From NCBI GenBank assembly GCA_035519355.1, contig DATIWM010000082.1, positions 1-11,464 of the forward strand: a DNA stretch of 11,464 nucleotides, given 5' to 3'. This document shows, piece by piece, positions 5,984 through 11,464 of this stretch; position 1 is the stretch's first letter, and each line of letters begins with the position of its first letter. A program made the translations under genes and the position numbers. This stretch comes from DAOMFB01 sp035519355. Its GTDB lineage: Bacteria > Acidobacteriota > Thermoanaerobaculia > UBA5066. The notes under the pieces were generated by a model. It worked only from the letters and a program-made list of their open reading frames with translations. It ran no database searches and had not been told where the DNA came from.

Positions 5984-6528
5984 GCCACACCATCACCCTG
6001 AAACGCGATTGCCACGCCCTCGTCATCCCGAGCGGCGAGATGGTTCTCCTCCACGCCGGCACGCCGGTCGTCGTGACGCAGTCGCTCGGCGGCTCCTTCA
6101 CCGTCCAGAGCCCCGCCCTGGACGGTCTCTACCGGATCGCCGACCGGGACGCCGACGCACTCGGCCTGTCCGCCCGCGAGGCCCCCGCGTCACAGAAGGC
6201 CGCCGCGGCGGGACCGGTCTCCGAGGAGGCCGTCTGGAATGAACTGAAGAGCTGCTACGACCCGGAGATTCCCGTGAACATCGTCGACCTCGGCCTCGTC
6301 TACGACCTGAAGCTCCTGCCGCGCCCGGCGGGAGGGTGCCGCGTCGAGGTGAAGATGACGCTCACGGCGCCGGGCTGCGGCATGGGACCGTCCATCGCCG
6401 CCGACGCGCAGCAGAAGATCGCGAGCCTTCCCGGCGTGACGGATGCGGAGGTCGCCGTCGTCTGGGACCCGCCCTGGAGCGCGGAGATGATGACGCCCGA
6501 GGGAAAGCGCCGGCTGGGGATGGGGTAG
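5980..6528 (+). CDS. sufT: SufT-type Fe-S assembly protein with MIP18/DUF59 domain
   Basis: A 182-residue protein matching the long SufT form (putative FeS assembly SUF-system protein). The N-terminal module carries RDCHALVIPSGE (9-20), TQSLGGSFTV (33-42) and RIADRDADALG (52-62), which is specific to SufT. After an Ala-rich linker (about 66-80), the MIP18/DUF59 domain follows: YDPEIPVNIVDLGLVYDL (93-110), LTAPGCGMGPSIAADA (128-143) with conserved C133, and VVWDPPWSAEMM (160-171). Family members assist Fe-S cluster delivery to client enzymes in the cytosol. The open frame extends far upstream inside the MFS gene, but the ATG at 5980 is the right start. It overlaps the MFS stop as ATGA, and homology begins at this residue. 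Translational coupling to the pump is therefore likely, which is an unusual partner for SufT. Confidence 0.92.
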   Translation: MSHTITLKRDCHALVIPSGEMVLLHAGTPVVVTQSLGGSFTVQSPALDGLYRIADRDADALGLSAREAPASQKAAAAGPVSEEAVWNELKSCYDPEIPVNIVDLGLVYDLKLLPRPAGGCRVEVKMTLTAPGCGMGPSIAADAQQKIASLPGVTDAEVAVVWDPPWSAEMMTPEGKRRLGMG

Positions 6529-6538
6529 ACGGAATGTT

Positions 6539-6591
6539 CGGGGGGTGCGACGCATCTCTCGGCCCTGGAGTCGCCGGGTTCGCACCCCCCG
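6539..6591. terminator. Long-arm inverted repeat between convergent sufT and DUF2203 genes
   Basis: CGGGGGGTGCGA (6539-6550) is perfectly complementary to TCGCACCCCCCG (6580-6591), a 12-bp stem with a 29-nt loop. It begins 11 nt after the sufT stop and ends 12 nt before the stop of the minus-strand DUF2203 gene, so it can serve both. There is no T-tract on either side. Confidence 0.5.
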
Positions 6592-6603
6592 GGCCCCCCT
6601 GAG

Positions 6604-6933
6604 CTACTGGATCCGGACCCGGCCTGAGAACCCTTCGTCGTAGCCGTGGTAGAAGTCGAGCGACTCTTCGGGCCAGCGCCAGCAGTAGTAGCCGGCGCCG
6701 GAGTCGAAGTCGACGAGCCACGGCCCCTTGACCTCGATTCCCAGGGCTTCGACGTCGCGGACCCACGCCTCGAAGATTCCGCCCCCGGCGCGGCGGCGCG
6801 CCTCGCCCCGCTCCTCTCCTCCGCCGTCCTCCAGCGCCGCGAGCGCGTCCAGCGCCTTCTGGGTCCGCTCGCGGACGGCGGGGAGGAGCCGCCGCGCCTC
6901 CTCGAAGGTGAAGATCCTCTTCGACCCGCCCAC
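6604..6933 (-). CDS. DUF2203 family protein
   Basis: A 109-residue soluble protein matching the DUF2203 pattern. An N-terminal helical hairpin begins RIFTFEEARRLLPAVRERT (6-24), the family's characteristic FT-x-EEA-x-x-LLP-x-VR opening. A charged, Gly-rich turn follows (about 37-50). The C-terminal half reads ALGIEVKGPWLVDFDSG (62-78), then YYCWRWPEESLDFYHGYDEGFSGR (82-105), the family's conserved LVDF, CW-R and H-x-x-x-x-GF-GR signatures. No function is established for this family. It is shorter than many members because the helical segment is compact. The GTG start at 6933 is the only in-frame start; AGGA lies 7 nt before it, and TAGGAT (minus strand) ends 6 nt before it. It is divergent from the amidohydrolase across 41 bp. 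Confidence 0.85.
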   Translation of the reverse strand: MGGSKRIFTFEEARRLLPAVRERTQKALDALAALEDGGGEERGEARRRAGGGIFEAWVRDVEALGIEVKGPWLVDFDSGAGYYCWRWPEESLDFYHGYDEGFSGRVRIQ

Positions 6934-6974
6934 CGGGCCATCCTATCGCGTCAATTCGTGCCTATGATCGGCGC
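6934..6974. promoter_or_regulatory. 41-bp divergent promoter region with back-to-back -10 elements
   Basis: The whole gap between two divergent GTG starts is 41 bp. On the plus strand, TATGAT (6963-6968, 5 of 6 to consensus) ends 6 nt before the GTG at 6975. On the minus strand, TAGGAT (plus coordinates 6940-6945) ends 6 nt before the GTG at 6933. Neither has a good -35. Each -10 falls in the other promoter's -35 region, so the two polymerases could not bind together. With 6 nt between hexamer and start codon, both messages would begin at or next to the start codon. Confidence 0.4.
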
Positions 6975-8153
6975 GTGAAGCCCCTCGAGAACGACATGGC
7001 GCGCCTGGCGGGCGCCGCCGTCGCCCTGCGCCGACAGATTCACGCGCGACCCGAGACCGCCTTCGAGGAGGTCGAGACGGCCGGCCTCGCCGCCGACCGG
7101 ATGCGCGCACGCGGCCTGGCCGTCCGGACGGGCCTCGGGCGAACGGGCGTGGCCGCCGTTCTGGAGACGGGACGCCCCGGACGCACCGTCCTCCTCCGCG
7201 CCGATCTCGATGCGCTCCCCATCACGGAGGGGACCGGGCTCCCCTTCGCGGCGACGAACGGGAAGATGCACGCCTGCGGGCACGACGGTCACGTGGCCGC
7301 GTTGGACATGGCCGCCGATCTGCTGCTTCTGGATCCTCCGGAGCGCGGCCGGATCGTTTTCGCCTTCCAGCCCGCGGAAGAGAGCACCGGGGGAGCGACG
7401 TCGATGATCGCCGACGGCGTCCTTTCCGACCCGCGCCCGGACGTCGTCTTCGGCATCCACCTCTGGACGCCGCTTCCGCTCGGGATGGTCGGCCTCACGG
7501 CGGGGCCGATGATGGCGGCGGTCGACGAGTTCCGGATCGAGGTGACGGGCCGGGGAGGTCACGCCGCGTCACCCCATGAGACGTCGGACACCGTCCTGGC
7601 GGCCTCGACCGTCGTCCAGGCGCTGCAGACCATCGTGTCGCGGCGGCTTCCGCCCCTCTCGCCCGCCGTCGTCTCGGTCGCGTCCATCCATGGCGGAGAC
7701 GCCTTCAACGTCCTCCCCGAGCGCGTCGTCCTCACGGGCACCTGCCGCTCGTTCGACCCGGGCGCCGTGGACGCGCTCCCCGGTCTCGTCAGCGGCACCG
7801 CGGCGGCCGCCGCCGCCGCGGCGGGCTGCGCCGCCGAAACCACCTACCTCCGAAAGAGCCGGCCTCTCGTCAACGACGCGGGCGAGGCTGCCCGCGCCCT
7901 CCGCTGTGCGGCGGCCCTCGTCGGGGAGGGGAACGTGACGGCCGACTGCCGGACGATGGGGGGGGAGGACTTCAGCGAGTTCCTCAAGAGGATTCCGGGA
8001 GCGTTCGCCTTCGTCGGCGCCGCGCCCGCCTCCGACCCCCCGGGACGACGGCGCGCTCACCACGCCCCCGACTTCGACTTCGACGAGAGCGCCCTCCCCG
8101 TCGCGGCACGGCTCCTGGCGTCGTTCGCCCGCTCCGTCCTCGCCGGTACATGA
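6975..8153 (+). CDS. M20D family metallo-amidohydrolase (N-acyl-amino-acid/hippurate hydrolase type)
   Basis: A 392-residue enzyme of peptidase family M20D, which removes acyl groups from N-acyl or aromatic-acyl amino acids using a two-metal centre. The catalytic domain opens LRRQIHARPETAFEE (18-32). Predicted metal ligands are C101 and H103 in MHACGHDGH (98-106), E136 in FQPAEES (131-137) with E135 as general base, H162 in GIHLW (160-164) and H363 near RRAHHAPDF (359-367). The dimerisation domain starts near 180 and holds the family motif GRGGHAASPH (192-201). GGEDFSEF (329-336) is the conserved C-terminal loop. No signal peptide is visible, so it should act in the cytosol. The GTG start at 6975 lacks a Shine-Dalgarno; an ATG at 6996 (residue 8) is the alternative. 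The stop overlaps the symporter start as ATGA. The substrate is not determined. Confidence 0.93.
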   Translation: MKPLENDMARLAGAAVALRRQIHARPETAFEEVETAGLAADRMRARGLAVRTGLGRTGVAAVLETGRPGRTVLLRADLDALPITEGTGLPFAATNGKMHACGHDGHVAALDMAADLLLLDPPERGRIVFAFQPAEESTGGATSMIADGVLSDPRPDVVFGIHLWTPLPLGMVGLTAGPMMAAVDEFRIEVTGRGGHAASPHETSDTVLAASTVVQALQTIVSRRLPPLSPAVVSVASIHGGDAFNVLPERVVLTGTCRSFDPGAVDALPGLVSGTAAAAAAAAGCAAETTYLRKSRPLVNDAGEAARALRCAAALVGEGNVTADCRTMGGEDFSEFLKRIPGAFAFVGAAPASDPPGRRRAHHAPDFDFDESALPVAARLLASFARSVLAGT

Positions 8154-9478
8154 CGCTCGCCCTCCTCCTCTACGGCGCCGCCGTCCTCGCCGTCGGCGCC
8201 TTCGCGGCCCGCGTCTCCTCCCGCGGGCGCGACGCGTTCCTCGTCGGCGACCGCTCCTTCGGCGCCGGCTCCGCCTGGGCGGCCCTCTCCTCGACGACGA
8301 TCGGCGGGTCGACGACGCTTGTTCTCGCCGCCCTCGTGGCCCGCGCCGGCCTCCCCGCCCTCTGGCTCGATCTCGCGGGAGCGCTGGGCCTCGCCGCCCT
8401 CGGTCTCGTCCTCGCCCGGCGCGTCCGGGCCACGGGCGCCCTCACGATCGCGGAGGTGATCGGACAGCTCTATGGACCGTCGGTCCGACGGATCGCCGCC
8501 GCTCTCGTCGTGGCGGCCGAGATCGTCTGGTTCGCCCTTCTCGCCGAGGCCACGACGGCCGTCCTGACGGCGGCCACGCCGTGGGACCCGCGCCGGGTCC
8601 TCGTCCTGACGACCCTCGTCTTCGTCGTCTACACGCTTCTCGGCGGACAGCGCGCCGTCATCCGGACCGACATCCTCCAGCTCGCCCTGATGGCCGTCGG
8701 CCTCCTCGGCCTGGCGCTCCCGCTCGCGGTCCGTTCACTGGCGAAAACCGGGGTGCCCGCCACCCTCGTCACGTTCCCGTTCGGGCCGCGGCTCGGCCCC
8801 CTCGACGCGGCGGCTCTCCTCGTTCTCGTCGGCCTGCCGCACGCCGTCGGAAGTGATGTCTGGGCCAAGGTCCTATCGGCCCGCGACGAGTCGGCCGCGC
8901 GCCGGGCCGCTCTCGGGGCCGCCGTCTCGAAGCTCGCCTTCGGTTTCGCGACCGTGGCGATCGCGCTCGCGGGGGTCGGACTCGGCCTGCCGGGTGGGCC
9001 GGAACTCTTTCCGAGGACCGTCATCGCCCTGGCCGGAGCGGGCCTCGCGCCCCTTCTCCTCGTGGCGATGATCGCGACGATGCAGTCCTCCTCCGACTCC
9101 GTTCTCCTCTCCGCCTCGGCCGCCACCGTGAACGACCTTCTGCCGCCGCGCTTCGGCTCGCCGGCCTGGGCCCGGTTCTTCGTGGCGGTCTACGGCGGCC
9201 TCGGGCTCGTCGTGGCGCTCGTCCACCCCGATCTGATCGAGACGTTCCGCCTCGGCTACACCCTCTTCGCGTCGGGGCTGATTCTTCCGACGCTCCTGGC
9301 GTTCTCCCCGGGACTCCGCGTGCCGCGCGGCTTCGCCGCAGCCGCGATGCTGGCGGGCGCCGCCGCCGCCCTGGCGGAGCGGTTCCTCCGGGTCACGGGC
9401 GTGGATCCCGTCCTGGTCGGCACCGGGGCGAACGCGGCCTGTCTTCTCGCGGGGCTTTTCGCCCGACGGCGAAGCTAG
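8150..9478 (+). CDS. Sodium:solute symporter (SSS) family transporter
   Basis: A 442-residue, very hydrophobic inner-membrane protein of the SSS/LeuT-fold superfamily, which takes up solutes with sodium. The family's first core helix is recognisable at RDAFLVGDRSFGAGSAWAAL (27-46), followed by SSTTIGGSTT (47-56). GGQRAVIRTDILQL (165-178) matches the conserved loop before TM6. IATMQSSSDSVLLSASAATV (308-327) is the TM9 region whose serines form the Na2 site. N- and C-terminal helices bring the count to about 12-13. It is shorter than PutP/SGLT members (about 500 residues or more), with a reduced C-terminus. Its start overlaps the stop of the amidohydrolase, so the two are coupled. That suggests import of the hydrolase substrate, such as an acylated amino acid or short peptide; this is inference from context. 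Confidence 0.9.
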   Translation: MTLALLLYGAAVLAVGAFAARVSSRGRDAFLVGDRSFGAGSAWAALSSTTIGGSTTLVLAALVARAGLPALWLDLAGALGLAALGLVLARRVRATGALTIAEVIGQLYGPSVRRIAAALVVAAEIVWFALLAEATTAVLTAATPWDPRRVLVLTTLVFVVYTLLGGQRAVIRTDILQLALMAVGLLGLALPLAVRSLAKTGVPATLVTFPFGPRLGPLDAAALLVLVGLPHAVGSDVWAKVLSARDESAARRAALGAAVSKLAFGFATVAIALAGVGLGLPGGPELFPRTVIALAGAGLAPLLLVAMIATMQSSSDSVLLSASAATVNDLLPPRFGSPAWARFFVAVYGGLGLVVALVHPDLIETFRLGYTLFASGLILPTLLAFSPGLRVPRGFAAAAMLAGAAAALAERFLRVTGVDPVLVGTGANAACLLAGLFARRRS

Positions 9479-10137
9479 CGCCGGAGCGGAGATTCTTCCG
9501 TCGCGCCGCCGAAGGCGATCCGGAGCGCCGCCGCGACGACCGCCTCGCGAGAGATCGACGCGGCTCCCCCGGTGAGGCCCTCGCCGGCCGGGGAAGGCCG
9601 TTCGGCGACATGCGCGCCGTCGACGAGCGTCACGATCAGCCGGGCTGCGTCATCGGCCGGGATCGCCGCCGGAGGGCCGCCGTTCCCGAGTCCGGCGATC
9701 GCCCGTGACAGGAGCGCGACGCGGCGGTCGGAGGGCGCCTCCGCCGGCGCGGCCGCCTCTCCTCCCGCGGGCGCGGGAGGGGGGCCGGCGAGGCGGTCGA
9801 GGAGCGAGAGTCGCGCCAGGGCGGGACGCGACGCGCCGAAGTCCCAGATCTGCCCGACGAGACGTGACAGCCGCTCGGCCGGCGCTCCCGCCGCCTCGAC
9901 CGTCGGGAGCTTTCCCGAGATCGCCTCTTCGAGGACCGCCCGGTAGAGCCCTTCCTTGTTCCCGAAATGGTAGTGAAGGGTCGCCACGTTGACCCCGGCC
10001 CGGGTCGCCACCTGGCGGGTCGTGGCGCCCGCGAACCCCGCGGCCGCGAAACTCTCCTCCGCGGCCTTCAGGATGTCGCGGCGCGTTTCCGCGGGGTTAC
10101 CGTCTCTCGGCCGGCCGACGGCGCGCTTTTTCACCAT
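9475..10137 (-). CDS. TetR/AcrR family transcriptional regulator
   Basis: A 220-residue repressor-type protein. The N-terminus is basic (MVKKRAVGRPRDG). The TetR DNA-binding domain runs from about 18 to 66: TRRDILKAAEESFAAAGFAG (18-37), then TTRQVATRAGVNVATLHYHF (39-58), the recognition helix with its hallmark LHYHF, then NKEGLYRAVLEEA. The C-terminal ligand-binding half is Ala/Pro/Gly-rich and not assignable to a named subfamily. The ATG start at 10137 is supported by GGAGG ending 5 nt upstream. The stop codon interlocks with the symporter stop in the sequence CTAG (9475-9478). The gene diverges from the acetyltransferase across 74 bp, the usual place for a TetR operator. Targets could be that gene, tetR itself or the convergent transporter operon. 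Confidence 0.92.
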   Translation of the reverse strand: MVKKRAVGRPRDGNPAETRRDILKAAEESFAAAGFAGATTRQVATRAGVNVATLHYHFGNKEGLYRAVLEEAISGKLPTVEAAGAPAERLSRLVGQIWDFGASRPALARLSLLDRLAGPPPAPAGGEAAAPAEAPSDRRVALLSRAIAGLGNGGPPAAIPADDAARLIVTLVDGAHVAERPSPAGEGLTGGAASISREAVVAAALRIAFGGATEESPLRR

Positions 10138-10211
10138 TCCGTCCTCCGCCCGGCCGGCCGCTTTGGATTCCTCCGGCCGGCACCGCCTCCGGGCCGTATT
10201 ACGCTCCGGGC
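10138..10211. promoter_or_regulatory. tetR-acetyltransferase divergent region with duplicated CCGGCCGG palindrome
   Basis: This 74-bp gap holds two copies of the palindrome CCGGCCGG (10150-10157 and 10173-10180), 23 bp apart, separated by the gap's most AT-rich stretch (CTTTGGATTC). On the plus strand, TATTAC (10197-10202, 4 of 6 to the -10 consensus) ends 9 nt before the GTG at 10212. The paired palindromes are where a TetR dimer or dimer pair might bind. Runs of CCGG are common in DNA of this composition, so support is weak. Confidence 0.25.
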
Positions 10212-11051
10212 GTGGCCCCCCCTGTCACCGCCGTTCCGGTCCGCCCTGCCCGGGAGGCGGACCTGCCGACCGGGGCGGAGGACCTCCTCCACGCGTATGC
10301 CACGGATCCTGAAGGCGTTTTCGCCGCCGGGCCGGAAGAGTCGCCGCCCCTGGGCCTGGCCGCCGGCGTGGTCCGGGGAGACGCCCTGCAGGTCGTTCAC
10401 CTCGAGGTCGTCCGGGCAGCCCGCGGAAAGGGAGCCGGTCCGGCCCTCTGGAATTCGGTCCGCGCGTACGGCGCGGCGCGCGGCGTCCGCTCGGCGGAGT
10501 TCGCGCGCCCCGGGGACGAGGCGACGCTCGGTTTTCTCCTGGGCGCCGGCCTGCCGGTCCGCGGGGTCGCCCTCCGGTTCCGGGCGACATCCCTCCGTCC
10601 GTTCACCGAGACGCCGGTTCCGCTCGCGCCTCTCCCGCCGGGAGCTCCCCTGTCGGGCTGGGTCGCCGACCTCGACCGTGAGACGCGCGGCTTTCCGCGC
10701 ACCGCCGACTGGAACTACTGGACCCGGCACGGGACGGAGCTCTTCGCGGCGCGCCGCCGCGGACGCCCGGAGGGGATCGGGGGCCTGACGCTCCTCGGCC
10801 GGCGCGCCCTCCTCGGCCCCGTCGCCGCCGTGCGGCCCGAGGCCGCGGCGCAGATCTTCCTCGCGCTCGCTGCGGAAGCCCTCCGCTGCGGCGCGGCGGA
10901 GATCGAGGCCTCGTTGCCGTCCGAGGCGCGGCTCCTCGTGACCGCGGCGCTCCGCGCCGGTCTCCGACTTGCCGGCAGCTTCCCGGTCCTCGGAAGCCGT
11001 CTTCGCGGCGACCTCCGCCGGTACGCCGCCTCGCCGACCTCCTTCTTCTGA
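10212..11051 (+). CDS. GNAT-like N-acetyltransferase, possibly two fused GNAT domains
   Basis: A 279-residue protein. The first half has the GNAT acetyl-CoA site: strand VVHLEVVRAA (61-70), then RGKGAG (71-76), matching R/Q-x-x-G-x-G/A, and helix PALWNSVRAYGAARG (77-91). The following segment, SAEFARPGDEATLGFLLGAGL (94-114), is typical of motif B. The second half (about 148-269) resembles another GNAT fold in hydrophobic pattern (WNYWTRHGTELFAAR, GGLTLLGRRALLGPVAAV), but I see no acetyl-CoA motif there, so it may be a degenerate partner domain. The substrate is unknown. The start is GTG with no Shine-Dalgarno. It is divergent from tetR, which may control it. A single GNAT domain plus an unrelated C-terminal domain is the main alternative. 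Confidence 0.75.
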   Translation: MAPPVTAVPVRPAREADLPTGAEDLLHAYATDPEGVFAAGPEESPPLGLAAGVVRGDALQVVHLEVVRAARGKGAGPALWNSVRAYGAARGVRSAEFARPGDEATLGFLLGAGLPVRGVALRFRATSLRPFTETPVPLAPLPPGAPLSGWVADLDRETRGFPRTADWNYWTRHGTELFAARRRGRPEGIGGLTLLGRRALLGPVAAVRPEAAAQIFLALAAEALRCGAAEIEASLPSEARLLVTAALRAGLRLAGSFPVLGSRLRGDLRRYAASPTSFF

Positions 11052-11091
11052 AACAGATTGAGGTGCCGGTGCGGCGGCGACGCAGGGTGAC

Positions 11092-11106
11092 CCGGCGGCT
11101 CGCCGG
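11092..11106 (+). terminator. Small GC hairpin downstream of the acetyltransferase gene
   Basis: CCGGCG (11092-11097) pairs with CGCCGG (11101-11106) around a 3-nt loop, about 40 nt after the stop codon, with no T-tract. It lies in the 97-nt gap before the next gene, which shows no convincing promoter. The stem is short and could arise by chance at this base composition. Confidence 0.2.
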
Positions 11107-11148
11107 AAGGTCCGACGTAAGCGACAATCCGCGCCCTGGAGAGATCTC

Positions 11149-11464
11149 ATGCGCGCCTTCCGACTGACCGCCCCGGCCCCCCTTCTGGCGGCCCTCCTCC
11201 TCGTGACGGCTTCGGGGCGCCTCTCCGCCGCCGAGGTCTGGGGCAAGCCGCTCCGCGGCCTCACGGCGGTCCCCGTCCGCGACGCCGTGGAGGATCCCGA
11301 CCGGTTCGCCGGACACGACGTCCGCGTGGCGGGTCCGAACGCCGGCACCGACGGGAACGCGGCGCTGAAGGAGGGCGACGCGCTCCTCCCGATCGTCACC
11401 GACGGCTCCTTCGACCTTCCCGCCAGGCTCGGCCGCGCGACACTCACCGCCGAGGGACGGGTGA
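11149..11464 (+). CDS. Exported DUF4920-like protein, C-terminus cut by window edge
   Basis: I translated this by hand: ATG at 11149 opens 105 codons with no stop before the window ends. GGAGAG (11138-11143) lies 5 nt upstream and is a good ribosome site. The first 29 or so residues form a signal peptide: MRAFR, a hydrophobic core LLAALLLVTASG, and a likely cleavage site after LSAA. The mature part begins EVWGKPLRGLTAVPVRDAVE, then DPDRFAGHDVRVAG (54-67). This resembles the start of DUF4920 (OB-like) domains, where GKPL and DP-x-x-yaGk-x-v-x-v-eG are conserved. Those domains usually continue with a cysteine-containing CPKKGCW-type loop. Here the corresponding stretch reads PNAGTDGNAAL, with no cysteine or Trp. 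The protein may therefore be a divergent or non-metal-binding member, or only a look-alike. It is probably periplasmic. Confidence 0.7.
   Translation, partial: MRAFRLTAPAPLLAALLLVTASGRLSAAEVWGKPLRGLTAVPVRDAVEDPDRFAGHDVRVAGPNAGTDGNAALKEGDALLPIVTDGSFDLPARLGRATLTAEGRV

Noticed and set aside
10131..11447. A 438-codon minus-strand frame opposite the acetyltransferase and DUF4920-like gene
   Set aside because: The product is low-complexity and charged with no motif. The opposite strand carries a GNAT motif, a signal peptide and a ribosome site.
1..11464. Defence island, prophage, IS element, CRISPR array or tRNA
   Set aside because: No transposase, integrase, nuclease or repeat array is visible on either strand, and every long coding stretch has a housekeeping or common metabolic/transport assignment.

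Overview
The window is chromosomal DNA from a very GC-rich bacterium, about 70% G+C by eye. Codons ending in G or C dominate, and TTA, CTA and TCA are absent from the first two genes. The gene set is adenosylcobalamin-dependent ribonucleotide reductase, A-type Fe-S carrier, SufT, DUF2203, M20 hydrolase and a DUF4920-like secreted protein. It fits a Gram-negative soil or sediment lineage such as Acidobacteriota or a neighbouring phylum, but no marker gene settles this. I see no phage, IS element, CRISPR array, tRNA, rRNA or integrase. It reads as ordinary core genome, not a mobile island.

Layout. (1) 1-987, minus: a polytopic GT39/PMT-like glycosyltransferase running off the left edge. (2) 1069-4044, minus: class II ribonucleotide reductase NrdJ, followed by a GC hairpin. 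(3) 4045-4297: a divergent control region. On the nrdJ side it carries two 16-bp palindromes with the half-site pattern and 31-bp centre spacing of tandem NrdR boxes. On the other side is a good sigma70-type promoter for the Fe-S gene. (4) 4298-4672, plus: A-type Fe-S carrier (ErpA/SufA type), closed by a perfect hairpin. (5) 4796-6528, plus: a DHA1 MFS efflux pump translationally coupled (ATGA) to SufT. (6) 6604-6933, minus: a DUF2203 protein, converging on SufT across a long-arm hairpin. (7) 6975-9478, plus: an M20D amidohydrolase coupled (ATGA) to a sodium:solute symporter. (8) 9475-10137, minus: a TetR regulator whose stop codon interlocks with that of the symporter. (9) 10212-11051, plus: a GNAT-like acetyltransferase divergent from tetR. 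(10) 11149-11464, plus: a secreted DUF4920-like protein cut by the right edge.

How the genes relate. NrdJ makes deoxynucleotides without needing oxygen, and the NrdR-like sites suggest dNTP-sensing repression. The A-type carrier and SufT both belong to Fe-S cluster maturation, yet an MFS transporter sits between them. The hydrolase-symporter pair looks like a small uptake-and-hydrolysis unit for N-acylated amino acids or peptides. The TetR protein could act on that pair or on the divergent acetyltransferase.

The clearest observations beyond routine annotation are the tandem NrdR-box geometry upstream of nrdJ and a recurring start pattern: several genes (mostly GTG, no Shine-Dalgarno) have a -10-like hexamer ending 6-9 nt before the start codon, which suggests leaderless mRNAs. 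I found no convincing undescribed multi-gene system.
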